NCBI RefSeq assembly: GCF_040939455.1
Contig: NC_134126.1
Coordinates: 3,282,375-3,346,374, forward strand
Source: Microcebus murinus
Taxonomy: Eukaryota > Chordata > Mammalia > Primates > Cheirogaleidae
Direction of reading: 5' to 3'
Length of the DNA stretch: 64,000 nt
The notes under the pieces are model-generated. The model made no database searches. It saw only the letters and a program-made list of their open reading frames with translations, and was not told where the DNA came from. The position numbers were made by a program, and so were the translations under genes. Position 1 is the first letter of the stretch, and every line of letters starts with the position of its first letter. Shown piece after piece: positions 46,703 through 59,934 of this stretch.

Positions 46703-47161
46703 GAAGCTGTATTACTTTCTTAGGGCTGCCTTAACAAATTACCACAAACTTGTGGCTCAAAACAACAAAAATTCTCTCACAGTTCTTGAGGCTATATGAT
46801 GTCTGAAATCAAAGTATTAATATTAATATTGTTATACTTTTCCAGAACAAGCTAGGAAACAACCATTCCCGTGCCAATCTCTTAGCTTTCGGTGTGAGCA
46901 GTCATCCCTGATGGTCCTTGACTTGTAGCTGCGTCACTCGGGTCTGGGACAGCCGGCCCACTGTGTGTCCCCTGTCTCTGCCTTCTCCTCTTCTGGTAAA
47001 GAAACCTGTTCTATTAGATCAAGGGTCCACCCTATACTAGTGTAAACCCATCTGAATTCCATCTGCAAAGACTACTTCCACGTAAGGTCACATCCATAGT
47101 GTCAGAGGTTAAGATCTCCACGTATCATTTTAGAGAACATAATTCAACCCTTAACAGAAGC
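46703..47161 (-). mobile_element. Complete MLT1-type solo LTR with target duplication, antisense
   Basis: The LTR runs 46708-47156, starting TGTATTACTTTCTTAGGGC and ending TTAACA. It is flanked by GAAGC at 46703-46707 and 47157-47161, the 5-bp duplication expected for ERVL/MaLR integration. Internal landmarks are 'caaacttgtggctcaaaacaac', 'cttgtagctgcgtcactc' and 'tctgcaaagactacttcc'. Non-coding. Confidence 0.88.
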
Positions 47162-48579
47162 CATTTTCTACCGTTAAGCACTTAGGGCACTAACAATAGT
47201 GGAGAGAAGATGAGCAATCTTTGAACAATTTTGGTAATCAATGAAATGACAAAAGACTCTGTATACCCTTTATCCATCCTTATACCCACTTATTATCCCC
47301 CTTAAAATAGTCACGATTTATCATCCCTTGGGCTTCATGTTTTACAAAGCTGGTACAAAACTCCAAAGAAAATTTTATATTATGTTGGAAAATGCTATAT
47401 TTTCCATTCTTTGTTATGCCAAGTAGATATTTATGTACATTATTTAAATAAACAAAATTTAACCTTTAACATGAAAATAAGTGTTTCTGTTTAGAAATGT
47501 TTAAGTTCTTCACAAATTAGAGTACAAATTTTAAATTGATTTTTAAAAGACAGCTACATAGTAATATTTACTATTTTATTTTTTAACAAAAGTAGGTCAA
47601 TATCATTGATAGTAAAATCTGTGAGTGTGTGTGTGTGAGAGAGAGAAAGTTAGTTATAATCCTCATTTCTCCCATTCATTTCTTAGTGGAAAACAGCACC
47701 TTTGTTTGAAAACATTGGGAGTCTTATACAATAAAGAATAATTTGTGACTAAATAGAACAAAGATGATTTCTAAATAGCTGACTATCCAATTATTTATTC
47801 TACCAGGTAACTTTATCTTGGAACATTTCAAAGAAAAAGAAAGTTAGTTTTGCTCTTGAATTGATAGGCTTTATTTTTTCTTATTCTTTATTATTATGTT
47901 AAATCTCAGTCTTACCATGTTTTTTGCGGTAAACAAAAGGTGTCAGTGTTTCCTAAATCATATTAATATCTTGGTAATACCTGTGCATAACTGGACAATT
48001 GCAAGCATCTTTCAAATACTCAGTTAAAGTCACTACAGTTAATATGATAAATAAAACCTAATGGCCTATTAGGCTTCTTCCTTATATATCCAGCACAGAC
48101 TTTTAAAATTAATATGTTCTTTTTGCTACCTTATATTTTTTTTGCTACCTTATATTTTTTTCCTTTTTTTATTGTCCAATCTAGATATAGTTTGTAATTA
48201 TCCTTATAATTTAGTTATTTAATTATTTTCCAAGTTGAAAATAAGTTGTCTTTTAATTCCAGTTGATGATTAGATAGCTACACACTTATGTACACATTGA
48301 TTGAATTGCTTTCTTGGGTGCCATCCCAAACGACAACATTTCTCTGACGTGGCTTACTGGAAGTCAGGAAGATATTATTCTCATCGTCTACTCGTGAGCA
48401 AAGTCTGCATGCAGAACTGAATGTGTAAGCGAGTGAACCATCCAGGATGCCAGAAAGTGATGGCTCTATGGGAGAAAAGGTGGCAACGGGAGTGCAGTGA
48501 AGATGATAAAGAGAACTTTGCCAAAGTATTTTGGAAGGCATTGAATATTTTAAAGTACCACAGTCATTAAGAAGTTAAT
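47162..48579. other. Unassigned AT-rich stretch
   Basis: Contains a short GT/GA tract (47614-47647) and a 21-bp direct duplication (about 48120-48161, TTTTGCTACCTTATATTTTTT). No gene was recognised. Confidence 0.4.
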
Positions 48580-49450
48580 ATTTGAACAGAGACATGAAGG
48601 GAGTTTGGGATATAGCCAAGGGATAGAAGGCCCTTATGAGTAGATGAAATAAAGACTGTATGTCGGGATTGGGCCAAGAGCCTGTGTTGATAGTGAGGGT
48701 CCCACGGTGAGTGAAGTGGGATAAACCCAGAAACAATCACGTACGAGGAGAAACATTCTGAGAAGGGATGAGAGCCAGCCCATCTGGGGATTTATAGTCA
48801 TTCTTCAGATCTTTGGCATTTACGCTAAATTATGCAGGATTAGACATACTGGAGTGGTATCATGTTATTTCTATTTTAAGATAATTACTTCATCTTAAGT
48901 ATTAAGAAAAAGCTTTCTGAGATAAGGAAAGAAACTGCTCATTCCAACAATTCAAGTTAGAGATTATGGGAGGAAATGAAAGGTGATCAGGTTCTGGACA
49001 TATTATGAAGATAGAGCCAATATTTTTTTTTCCACGGTGTATTAATGAAGAAGAGCCCTGGAGTAATCTAAGATTTTTGGCCTGATGGAGGTGCCATCCC
49101 TTAGAGAGGCAAGCATGAGACTAAGAGAACATCACTAATTTCATTTTGAACACATTACATTTGGTATATTGATTATTTACATATATATTATATATAAACT
49201 ATGAGCTTGGAGTTTAGAAAGAGTAGATTGATACATATACATTTTGGATTTGTTTGTAAGTAGTTATTATTTAAAGCTCTCAAGCAGGAAGAGATCACCA
49301 AAAGAGCCAGTGTAGACAAGAAGAGAAAAATAATAAGAACTGAGCTCCGATGCTCTTCAATATTAGCTTTGGTTGTGGAAAGCAGCAAAAGAGCTTCCAG
49401 TGAGTGAGAGGGATGAAAGATACAGAAAGCCCCGTGAAGGAAACGTATCA
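48580..49450 (+). repeat. Ancient interspersed repeat, family not named
   Basis: Words in order: 'gacatgaagggagtttggga', 'tgatcaggttctggacatat', 'agatttttggcctgatgga', 'gagatcaccaaaagagcc'. They follow a known type of long mammalian non-coding repeat, probably the same family as 15040-15520. The frame content is meaningless. Confidence 0.38.
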
Positions 49451-52400
49451 GGAAGCAAGGAGTAATGCACAGCCTGGATTTGGATTACGGTGCTTTCCTG
49501 TCATTTGGTAATCTAGCTAGATGAGGTCTGTGTAGGTAAAGATACTCTATTATACCAAGAAGATGTAATGGATGTATCTGAATTCTTAAATCTGACCCTC
49601 TTTAGGAAAATTCCTATTTTCTAAAATCTGTATTTTGTTTCTTTTTCACAGTCTCAAAAAGAGAATTTGAATGATTGCTGACCTTTCTCCTGGGATATTT
49701 ATCAAGCTTAGTTTGAAAGTGTGGATTTAAGAGAAACAAAGAGAGAATTTTTTTTCCTACAGTGAAAATGTTGCCTGAAACCCTCCATGATAGATACATG
49801 ACTTATTCATAAACTGATTGGAGAGTTCAACAACTGCTCTCGGTGGGACTAGGAAATATCCTAGGTTCTGATTGTAAACGGCTGAGCAAAACTGAAACTC
49901 TCTCACATCAGGGAGCATATTAATGGAGAAGGTAGGTATGAAGCAAATAATGATACAAAGATATTCTTAAATATATGATGCTTTATGGATACTTACAAAT
50001 ATTGGCATACAAGACTATAAGGAGATAAAACCTCAGTAACTTTAAAATAATCCACCCTAAAATATTGACAATATAATGGTAAACTTTGAGATCAGAGATA
50101 ATTAGCCTTGAGATTATGGACAGACTTCAAATGATTTGAGTCAGAGATTGCAGGCAAAATCTTGTGAGTGTGTGAATAAGCAATTTTCCCCAGGTAATTA
50201 GGCTGATTGCCACCATCTATTGCCAAACAGTCCTTTGACCCCAAAAGTTTATGAAAAATACTCTAGATGAATGCTAAAATGTTATTTCAAACACCCTGCA
50301 GTTTCTAAATAGCCAGATGTTTGGAAGTATGAGAACACATCTATGGATGATTGACTAAATTTTGATTTCATATGCATGTTTTGACAGCAAGTACTTTTTT
50401 GTAAGAAATGCAAATTAGCTCATTAGTTTGGAGATAAAGCAATTAATGCTGGAGTGTGACCAGACATTAAGATTCAAAGGATGGAATGAGAAATAAAATC
50501 CTCCTTACTTGTAGGTGGATAGATTTTGCTTCAGATTTTGTAAGGAATGTAAACTAAGAGAATAAAAACTTTAGTGGGATTTAATTACATATCCACTTTT
50601 TAAAAAATATTAAATTTTTCAAAAAGCACATAAATTTATATTAGTACATTGACCAATATACTTTTAGCTGTGGAAAATTGTGTAATAATTTATAGAATTT
50701 TTAAGAGACTAATAAATAAAGCAGAAAACTACTTGAGGCTCCATTTTGTTCTGTTTTCTTTCCCAACCCCTTACCTATGAGGAAACAGAATGTTTGTATT
50801 AATTTATTTTTCTACCCTTTTTTTACTCGTTTGCTATATACATGTCTCTGTGATAGAAGAGAGAACAGAGGCAAAGAGAGGCAACCTGTGGTTTCAGGTT
50901 CCCTTCTATCTTAGTAGCTGGAGACCATCTCTGGATTACTTTGCAATGTTACAAATTATGCAGGACATGCATTTTTAGAGAGGGGGGCAGAGAATGTCTT
51001 AATTCTGTTCAGTTTGTCTTGTTGATCAACATGTCAGAGACATTTCTTCAATCTCAGGGTCTCCTATTCCTTTCTCAAAGGTATATTTCTCCCAAATTCA
51101 AAAGGTTATAACATTCCAGACTTTACTCAAACTTAGAGTTTACATTTTTAAATTAGATTTTCTGTATAGCCACTTTACCTTTCTTAATGTTTGGCTCTTC
51201 AAGTTATTTTTCAGAATGAGTCAAAGCTAGAGGGTTTTCGCAAAAGTTGGTGCAGCACAGCTAAGGGGGCTGGATATCAGCATCTTATCAGGAGAGTGCC
51301 CTGTGAATCTTTCTTCAAGATCATTTATTCTGTATAAAAATACAGATTCGTCGTTGGTCAGACATTCAGAAAAAACACATTGCCAATGAATTATGATCTT
51401 TATTCAATGTAAAAACAAAATAAAACAAAATGCACATGGAACACTGGCCTCAAGTGCTGGCCGTGGGGGCAGCCTGCCTACGTCCGCCCCTGCGGCTGCC
51501 GTGGGGCTGGCCCACCTGGCCCAGGACCCCCTTCCACGAAGAGTCCTCACACAGCAGTCGGCTGGCCGCAGTGACAGTGTCCACAGGTTATAGAACACTC
51601 TGATAAGATTAGTGATTATTTTCTCTATTTGTTACTGTGGAGAGGCTACTTGATTTCTTAAAGACAATTTGTGAAAAAAATAGGTTATTGTAAAACAAGA
51701 AAGCATTTAGCATACACTGCCTAGTATTGTAATATAGTCCTTGTATTTTAATGTACAAAGATCTAGTTATTATAGATAGTTCAAGCAAAAAATGTTCTTA
51801 ATATTTTTCTGTGTAAGATAGACTAAAATGGCATATATTACTAGCTGTATACCTGATCAAATGCATTGTTATTCAAATCAGTTATCTGAAATGCAGACAT
51901 TTAAAAAAATGTTCAAAAACATAATTTAATAAAATATTAGAGAGTTGTTTGTCTTAAATATTTAAAACATTTCAGTCATTTTTCAATGCATTAATATAGC
52001 TATAGCTATGTTTAATATTTTAAGAATACCTAAATCGTGAATGCCTGTTTATGTGCCACTGAGAGTTGCAGATATGCAGACACAAACTCACCTGGGAAAC
52101 AGATGAGCACAAAAAGGGGGAGGAACACATTTCCTCCAAGATTCATAGTGAGCATCCTGGCTCTGAGCTACTGTATTTTCCTTCATTATAAATCTCTAAA
52201 AATGTTTGGCTTGTATGTTGACTCGCAGTTTGGTAAGGAGACAACTTGATTGGTGCTTTAATTATAAATTATGTTAAAAGGAAAAAATTTAAAATGTGAA
52301 AATAATCCTCCACATTTTGGTGACTACAGAGAAAGACATAAATGTCATTATTTGAGTATTATATTTTGCAAAATCAAATCCTTGCAACTCTATAGCAAAT

Positions 52401-52918
52401 TACTTGCAGCAGCATATTCATAGCATGCAGAAATGTGACGTCATGTGCCTCCCTTGTGGCGTAAAATTTGTGAAGTCTAATCAGTGTTGAGAAATCTTTT
52501 AGCTATCTACATGCAAGCTTAAAAATTATCGTCATATAATATTCTTATGTGTTTCAATCATTTCTGGAAGTTTTATTTAGTCAACACATTCTAGAGAGAA
52601 AAATTCAAATGTATAGTTCCAAATACAAACTGAAAAAATATTAAGAAAAAATATTTCCTTTTAAGTTTTCTTAAAAGGAAACTTAAGCCATAATAGTTTT
52701 ATGGCTTAAACATGAGCCATAATAGTGTGGATATGGTAAAGTTTATTGCTAGGTTTGGAGGTTCGTAGTTCTTCTCATCTATCCTTTGTGACTGGGGACT
52801 CAGAAAATACACAAAATGATGTTAAATGTCAACCTAATATAATTAAAATTTATTGAACCTTAAGTCTCATCCTGTATATCTGGATTTCTCTATGTTTAAG
52901 GAAGGGTTTATACAAATA
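49451..52918. other. Unassigned stretch with one small GC island
   Basis: The only compositional feature is the GC-rich patch 51440-51590. Short frames there (64-66 codons on both strands) are compositional. Two adjacent perfect hairpins lie at 52655-52712. No exon was recognised. Confidence 0.4.
52655..52680. other. Perfect 11-bp hairpin
   Basis: TTCCTTTTAAG (52655-52665), loop TTTT, CTTAAAAGGAA (52670-52680). A second inverted pair, AAGCCAT/ATGGCTT, follows at 52684-52709. Confidence 0.9.
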
Positions 52919-52928
52919 GTAAAATATC

Positions 52929-53148
52929 TTTTTTTTTTATTTCAGCATATTATGGGGGCACAAATTTTAAGGTTTCAAAAAATGCTATTTCCCCTCTCCC
53001 CTGACAAGTCAGAGTTTCCAGAGTGACCATCCCACAGATGGTGCACATCTCACTCATTATGTATGTATACACCTGCACCCCTCCCTCCTCGCACCTGCCC
53101 AATACCCTATTACTGTAGTACCTATGTGTCCACTTAGGTGCTACTCAG
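52929..53148 (-). other. 3' UTR of the long L1
   Basis: Starts with the poly(A) complement, then TTCAGCATATTATGGGGGC, a C-rich polypyrimidine stretch, and 'gtgtccacttaggtgctactc'. It ends at the ORF2 stop near 53149. This 3' UTR type is shared by all six lineage L1 ends in the window. Confidence 0.85.
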
Positions 53149-56100
53149 TTAATACCAGTTTGCTGGTGAGTATATGTGATGCTTGTTTTTCCATTCTTGG
53201 GATACTTCACTTAGTAGTATGGGTTCCAGCTCTAACCAGGAAAATATAAGATGTGCTATATCACCATTGTTTCTTAGAGCTGAAGAGTACTTCATGGTAT
53301 ACATATACCACATTTTATTAATCCATTCTTGGATTGATGGGCACCTGGGCTGTTTCCACAACCTTGCAATTATGAATTGTGCTGCTATAAACATTCGAGT
53401 GCAGGTGTCTTTTTTGCAGAGTGTCATCGGATCTTTAGGGTAGATGCCCAGCAATGCGATTGCTGGATCAAATGGTAGATCAACTTATATCTCTTTAAGG
53501 TATCTCCATATTGCTTTCCGCAGAGGTTGAACTAGTTTGCAGTCCCACCAGCAGTGTAGGAGTGTTCCTCTCTCTGCATCCACGCCAGTATTGATTGTTT
53601 GGGGGCTTTTTGATAAAGGCCATTCTCACTGGAGTTAAGTGATATCTCATTGTAGTTTTGATTTGCATTTTCGTGATGATAAGAGATTTGAGCGTTTTTT
53701 CATATGTTTGTTGGCCGTTCTTCTGTCTTCTTTAGAAAAGTTTCTGTTCAAGTCCTTTGCCCACTTTTTAGTAGGGTTATTTGATTTTTTTTCTTGCTGA
53801 TTTTTGTGAGTTCTAAGTATATTCTAGTTATCAGATGCGTAGGATGCAAAAATTTTCTCCCATTCTGTAGGTTGTCTGTTTACTTTCATGACTATTTCTT
53901 TGGCTATACAGAAGCTTTGTAGTTTGATCATGTCCCATTTATTTATTTTTGTTGCTGCTGTGATTGCCTTACGGGACTTCTTCACAAATTGTTTGCTTAG
54001 GCCGATGTCTAGGAGAGTGTTTCCAACATTTTCCTCTAGAATTCTAATAGTTTCATCCCTTAGGTTTAAGCCTGTTATCCAGCATGAGTTGATTTTTGTG
54101 AGAGGTGAAAGGTGTGGGTCCTGCTTCAGCCTTCTATGAGTGGCTATCCAGTTTTCCCAGCACCATTTATTGAAAAGGGATTCTTTTCCCCAGCGTATGT
54201 TTTTGTCTGCTTTGTCAAAGATTAGATGGCTATATGAGGATGGTTTTATATCAGGATTCTCACATCTGTTCCACTGGTAAATATTCCTACTTTTGTGCCA
54301 ATCCAGTTTGATTTAATTACTACAACTTTGTAGTGTAGTGTGATGTCTGGCGTATTAATACCTCCCATTTTGTTTTTGTTGCCTAGAATTGCTTTTGATA
54401 TTTGGGGTCTTCTTTGGTTCCATATGAAGCGTAAAATTATTTTTTCTACATCTGTGAAGAATGATGATGGGATTTTAATAGGTATTGCATTGAATCTGTA
54501 GATCAGTTTGGATAGTATAAACATTTTAATGATGTTGAGTCTGCTGATCCACAAGCATGGTATGGATTTCCATCTGTTTACATCCTCTGCTATTTCCTTC
54601 CTCAGTGTTTCATAGTTCTCCCTGTAGAGGTCTTTTACGTCCTTGGTTAAGTATATTCCTAGGTACTTTAATTTCTTTGTTGCTATTGTGAAGGGAATTG
54701 AGTCTTTGATTTGGTTCTGAATTAGATTGTTGTTGGCGTATATGAATGCCTCTGATTTCTGTGTATTGATTTTGTATCCTGAGACTTTACTAAATTCATT
54801 GATCAGTTCCAGGAGTTTCTTGGTTGAATCTTTGGGGTTTTCTAGATGCAATATCATATCATCAGCAGTGAAAATTTGATCTCTTCTGCCCCTATTTGGA
54901 TACCTTTGATTCCATTTTCCTGTCTGATTGCTGTAGCCAAGACTTCCAGCACTATGTTGAACAGAAGTGGAGATAGTGGGCAGCCTTTTCTGGTTCCAGT
55001 TTTAAGTGGGAGTGATTTCAATTTTTCCCCATTCAGTATGATGTTGGCTATGGGTCTGTCATATATGGCTTGTATCATTTTTAGGTATGTCCGTTCTATG
55101 CCTATTTTCTTAAGTGTTCGTATCATGAAAGGGTATTGAATTTTGTCAAAAGCTTTTTCTGCATCTATTGAAAGAATCATGTGGTCTTTGTTTTTGCTTC
55201 TGTTTATGTGGTGAATTGTATTTATAGATTTACATATGTTGAACCATCCCTGCATCCCTGGGATGAAGCCCACTTGGTCGTGGTGGATTATTTTTTTGAT
55301 AAGTGTCTGGATTCGGTTAGCTAAGATTTTGTTGAAAATTTTTGCATCTATATTCATTAGGGATATTGTTCTGTAGTTTTCTTTTTTTGTTGCATCCTTT
55401 CCTGGTTTTGGTATCAGAGTAATATTCGCTTCATAAAAGGTGTCGGGGAGGTTTCCGTTCTTCTCGATGTTGTGGAATTGTTTCTGCAAGATAGGTACTA
55501 GTTCTTCTTTGTAAGTGTGGTAAAATTTGGGTCTGAAGCCATCTGGACCAGGACTTTTCTTTTTAGGGAGATTTTTAATTGCTTTTTCTATTTCAGCTGT
55601 TGAGATTGGTCTGTTCAGGAAATCTATTTCTTCAGGAGCCTAGGGAGACTGTGTGTTTCTAGAAATTTGTCCATTTCCTCCACATTTTCCAGTGTGTGTG
55701 CATAAAGATTTTTGTAGTATTCATAAATGGTATCTTGTGTCTCCTTGGGATCAGTTGTGATATCTCCTTTTTTATTCCTGATGGAGCTTATTAGAGATTT
55801 CTCTTTTCTGCTTTTCGTTAGCCTAGCCAATGGCGTGTCAATTTTATTTATTTTTTTCAAAGAACCAACTTTTTGTTGTATTAATCTGAATAGCTTCCCT
55901 GTTTTCACTTCATTTAGTTCTGATTTTATCTTGTTGATCTTTTCTTCTGCTGGGTTTGGGGTTGGTCTGTTCTTCTTTTTCCAGCTCTTTGAGTCGTTTC
56001 ATTAGTTTGTCTATATGTGATCTTTTTGACTTTTGGTTATAGGCATTTATGGAAATAAACTTCCTCTCAGAATGGCTTTAGCTCTGTCCCAGAAGATTTG

Positions 56101-56965
56101 ATAACTTATCTCTCCATTGTCATTTTGTTCATAGAATTTTTTAATTTCCATCTTGATGTCTTCATTTATGAAGTAATCATTTAGTAGGAGGTTGATTATT
56201 TTCCACATTTTTGTGTAGAAATGTGAGTTTCTGTTAGGGTTGATTTCTACTTTTATTCCACTGTGATTTGAGAAGATACATGGTATGATTTCTATTTTTT
56301 TAAATTTCTTGAGGTTCACTTTGTGTCCTAGGTTATGGTCAATCTTGGAGAATGTCACAAGAGCTGATGAGAAGAACGTATTATTCAGTGGATTTTGGGT
56401 AAAATTTCCTGTAAATGTCAGTCAGACCAAATTGTTCTAGATGTTTAAGCCCATTGTTTCTTTATTAATTTTCTGTTTGGAATATCTGTCTTGTGCCATC
56501 AGTGGGGTGTTTAAATCTCCCATGATTATGGAGTTGCTATTAATCCATTTGCTTAGATCCAGTAAAATTTACTTTATGAATCTGGGTACACCTAAGTTGT
56601 TTGCATATATATTTAAAATCGTTATCTCTTCTTGTTGATCTGTGCCCTTCACCATTATATAATGACTATCTTTGTCTTTCACTACTTTTGTTGGTTTAAA
56701 AATTAAATCATCTGAAATTAGAATTGTCACACCAGCCTTCTTTTGGCTTCCACTTGCCTAGAATACTGATTTCCACCCTTTTACTTTTAGTCTATATGCA
56801 TCCTTGCAGGTTAGATGTGTTTCCTGAAGACAGTATATACTGGGCCTTTATTTTCTTATCCATTCAGCCAGCCTATGTCTCTTGAGTGGAGAGTTTAAGC
56901 CATTCACATTTATTGAGAGAACTGATAGGTGAGGTAGATTACTGTTTATTCTGTTGGGTTGGATG
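53149..56965 (-). pseudogene. L1 ORF2 pseudogene (endonuclease, reverse transcriptase, C-terminal region)
   Basis: ORF2 normally encodes the nicking endonuclease and reverse transcriptase that copy L1 RNA at the target. The readable pieces in N-to-C order are: a start region with INVNGLNSPLKRHRLAEWI (about 56960-56860); a linker piece (56358-56047); 55908-55624; the RT core (55489-54854) with [34 protein letters not shown] and [14 protein letters not shown]; the RT thumb region (54857-54246) with [15 protein letters not shown]; and the C-terminus (53454-53149) ending in WY. Each junction is a frameshift or stop. One frameshift falls directly before the catalytic Asp-Asp of the RT. It cannot make active enzyme. 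Confidence 0.92.
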
Positions 56966-57037
56966 TTGTTGCTTTGATTACCTTTGAGGCATTGTAATAT
57001 CTGGCCTTTAATCTTTGGGTTTTGGTTGTTTTTATAT

Positions 57038-58035
57038 TCATGAGTTTTTGTTATGGTTTTCCATACGTAACAGTGTTTTGAGTACTTCTTGTAGGGCTGG
57101 TCTTGTCTTGGTGAATTCTCTGAGACTTTGCTTATCTGAGAATGTCTTAATTTCTCCTTCATATATAAAGCTTAGTTTTACAGTGTACAAGATTCTAGGC
57201 TGGTCGTTATTTGTTTCAAAAGAGTAAGAGTGGGTCCCCATTCCCTCCTTGCTTGTATTGCTTCAGTTGAGAAATCTGGCCTTATTCGGATCAAGTTTCC
57301 TTTTTATGTAACTTGCTTCTTTTGCCTTGTAGCTTGTAGGAGGGTCTCTTTTATTGACATTTTGGTTAGTCTGATGACTACATGGTGTGGTGTTTTCCTG
57401 TTTGCATTGTATCTCCCAGGAGGCCTTTTGGCCTCTTATGTTTCTAATTCTATGTTACTGGTTAGACCTGGGAAGTTTTCCTCAAATATTTCTTTAAAAA
57501 GCTCATCCAACCCTTGCGTTTTTTCTTCCTCTTTCTCCAGAATTCAGTGGACCCACAGGTTATTTTTTTTCGTATAATCCCACAATTCTTGTAAGCTTTG
57601 GTCATATCTCATATTTTTCTGCTCTAACTCTGTGATTAACTTATTTGATTTGAATGAGTTGTCTTCAACCTCTGAGATTCTTTCTTCTGTTTGATCCACC
57701 CTATTTTTGAGGCTTTCCACTATGTTTTGAATTTCCCCGAATAAATTCTTCATATCGAGGATGTCTGATTGATTCTTCTTCAGGATCTCAATCTCCTTTG
57801 TGAATCTTTGTTCTAATTCTTGTATCTTCTTTGTAGTTTCTTTGTGTTTGTTATCCATTTTTTCTTTCATATCATTGAGCTTTCTTACAATCCAATTTTG
57901 GAATTCTTCTGTCATTTTAGTGTTTTGGGTTTATTCAGACTCTGTTTCTTGAGAGCTGATGTATCTCCTAGGGGGAGTATTTTCGGTTTGATTTTTGAAT
58001 TGCATTGGGCCCTCCCCATCTGGGTCAATTGCTAG
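57038..58035 (-). pseudogene. L1 ORF1 pseudogene (RNA-binding protein)
   Basis: ORF1 encodes the trimeric RNA chaperone of the L1 particle. The N-terminal part (57915-57544) reads as a heptad-rich coiled coil (LEQRFTKEIEILKKNQ, then LKNRVDQTEERISEVED), then the conserved SLQELWDYTKK. An in-frame stop at about 57933 separates it from an upstream in-frame stretch to about 58050. The C-terminal domain (57241-57038) reads KLSFIYEGEIKTFSDKQ and TRPALQEVLK, in another frame. The middle (57544-57241) is frameshifted. The 5' end is missing because the element is truncated. Confidence 0.88.
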
Positions 58036-58068
58036 AGCTCAGTTGTCCACACTCTTCTGTAAAATATC

Positions 58069-59934
58069 CTTTACACATTAAGTACAATAAGCCTGTCTCT
58101 TGATTTTAACATGACTTAATGTTAACATATTTATGTTTGTGTTTTCTGTGTTCTTTTATGTGATGGTCAGTCAGGTGCCACTAGAAGAGGGAACCTAAGG
58201 GAGGTTCAGGAAAACAAAATTTGTTATAATCTCAGGTCCTGGAAATGAGATGCAAAACATGCCACATAGGACCACATGGGGAAAGCTCAGGGTGGTCAGG
58301 AGACAGAAAGCAGAAACAAGGGGAAAAGTCCAGGCAGAGCCTGTACTGAAGTTCCTGAAGGAAGATAGGCAGGGTGAAGCAAATGTTTTAGGATTTGCCT
58401 AGTTTGAATACTTTCAGAAGACTTTGGGCTATAGAGGTGGTTGGTCTCTAGTTGCCTGGAATTTGGTCCTAGGACGAGTAAGTTAGAGGAATATTGTTGT
58501 TTGGGGAGATAGTGGCCCTGTAAAGGAAGTGTGGCTCTGCACTGGCTGCACTTATCACTGAAGACGTGCTCCACTGCAGCCCTTGGTGTCTCTAAGAATT
58601 AGCTTGCCCCAGGAGGGGCAGTCTTTCCCCAGCCAGAAAAGTTTTTAATATGTTAAAATATCATAGTACATAAAACATTAAAAAGTATAGACAATGAATT
58701 TGTGAGATTTAAAAATTCTTGGAAAGGAACCACATGCATTGGCCCTAAGACATGGGAAAAGGATGGCTTAATTTGGCGTCTTTCTTCTCTATAACAGCAA
58801 AAATAAAAAAATAAAACACTTTTTAAATGGATGAGAGTAAAATCAGGGGGAAATATCATGGTTGAAATAGTAAACATTTCACTTCCAAATATTGGAAAAT
58901 GAATCTAAATAATAATTGCCTGATTTTTCACCAACATTCATTAAAATATTTATCAACGTGCAGCCATAGCCTAAGTTTTGAAAAATGTTCACTATGACTT
59001 AACATTGCACCTGAATCTCTGATTTGACTATTTGTGTTCTACTTTTCAAAATGACAAATGTTACGTTAGATGAAGCATGTTCATTTAACTGCTTAACTTT
59101 TAATTTAAGGGAAATGCAGTGACAGAAATACAGATTTCTTTATTTTCATGAACAATTAACTCAACATTATTGGAGAAAGATTGAACTATTACCAAACAAA
59201 GACAAAACAAAATAACAACAAAAACAAAATGCAAAAATTTCCTCCTATGAATTCTAAACTAGAAGTTGATAAATTATTAGATGTAAAGAAAAACAAAATA
59301 TGCAATGTACCTGTTGACATTCATTCAGTTCTACAACTCAAAAGATGACAGCTTCCTTATTATATTTGGAAAAAATATATAATAGGCTTGTAATGTTTTT
59401 ATTATTATGTTATGTATCTTCTTTTACATTTTTTATCTTTTAGGTATAAATCAACAAAATCTAGTTTAATTTATAATTGCATAGCTGTTTATGATGTTAA
59501 CAATGGAACAAAAATTAATGTAATATTGGACAGAGCCAAGTCACTAAGAACCATCATTTTTGCTGTTCAAAATCCAATTATAATCACAGAAATGAACAAT
59601 TCTTTAAGTCTCATACATTCTTCCCCTTAATGTTGTTAATAATTGGAGAAAGATGAATAGCCTTCTAGGACATGTTACACAGGGTTTACTTCAGTGCATC
59701 TCACAATTATGATTTCTACTCATCTCTGAACATGATGTTCTAGATTTTTGACCATTCTAATATTCTATCTCACAGTACAAATTTAAGATGCAGGTTTGCT
59801 TAACATTTTTAGAGAGGACAGAATTAGTATAGTCCTTTAATAATAGTCCAAAGAAATATTATTTTGTAATTAAGAGTTTTAAGTCTAGGAAATTTAACAT
59901 ATTGAATGAGAAAGACTGATGAATATTTTTATCT
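58069..59934. other. Unassigned stretch
   Basis: 58150-58640 is somewhat GC-richer and may be a diverged LTR, but I cannot name it. The remainder is AT-rich with no feature. Confidence 0.35.

Larger units (their letters stand above)
52919..58068 (-). mobile_element. Long lineage L1, antisense, 5'-truncated in ORF1
   Basis: GTAAAATATC at 52919-52928 and 58059-58068 is an exact 10-bp target duplication. The insert begins with the T-run and 3' UTR at 52929. It continues through decayed ORF2 and ORF1 (separate entries) and stops in the ORF1 N-terminal coding region at about 58058. At about 5.13 kb it lacks the 5' UTR promoter. Frameshifts and stops in both frames make it inactive. Confidence 0.93.

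Noticed and set aside
54846..55139. 97-codon + strand frame and other + strand frames across 53183-58035
   Set aside because: Shadows of the antisense L1 ORF1 and ORF2.
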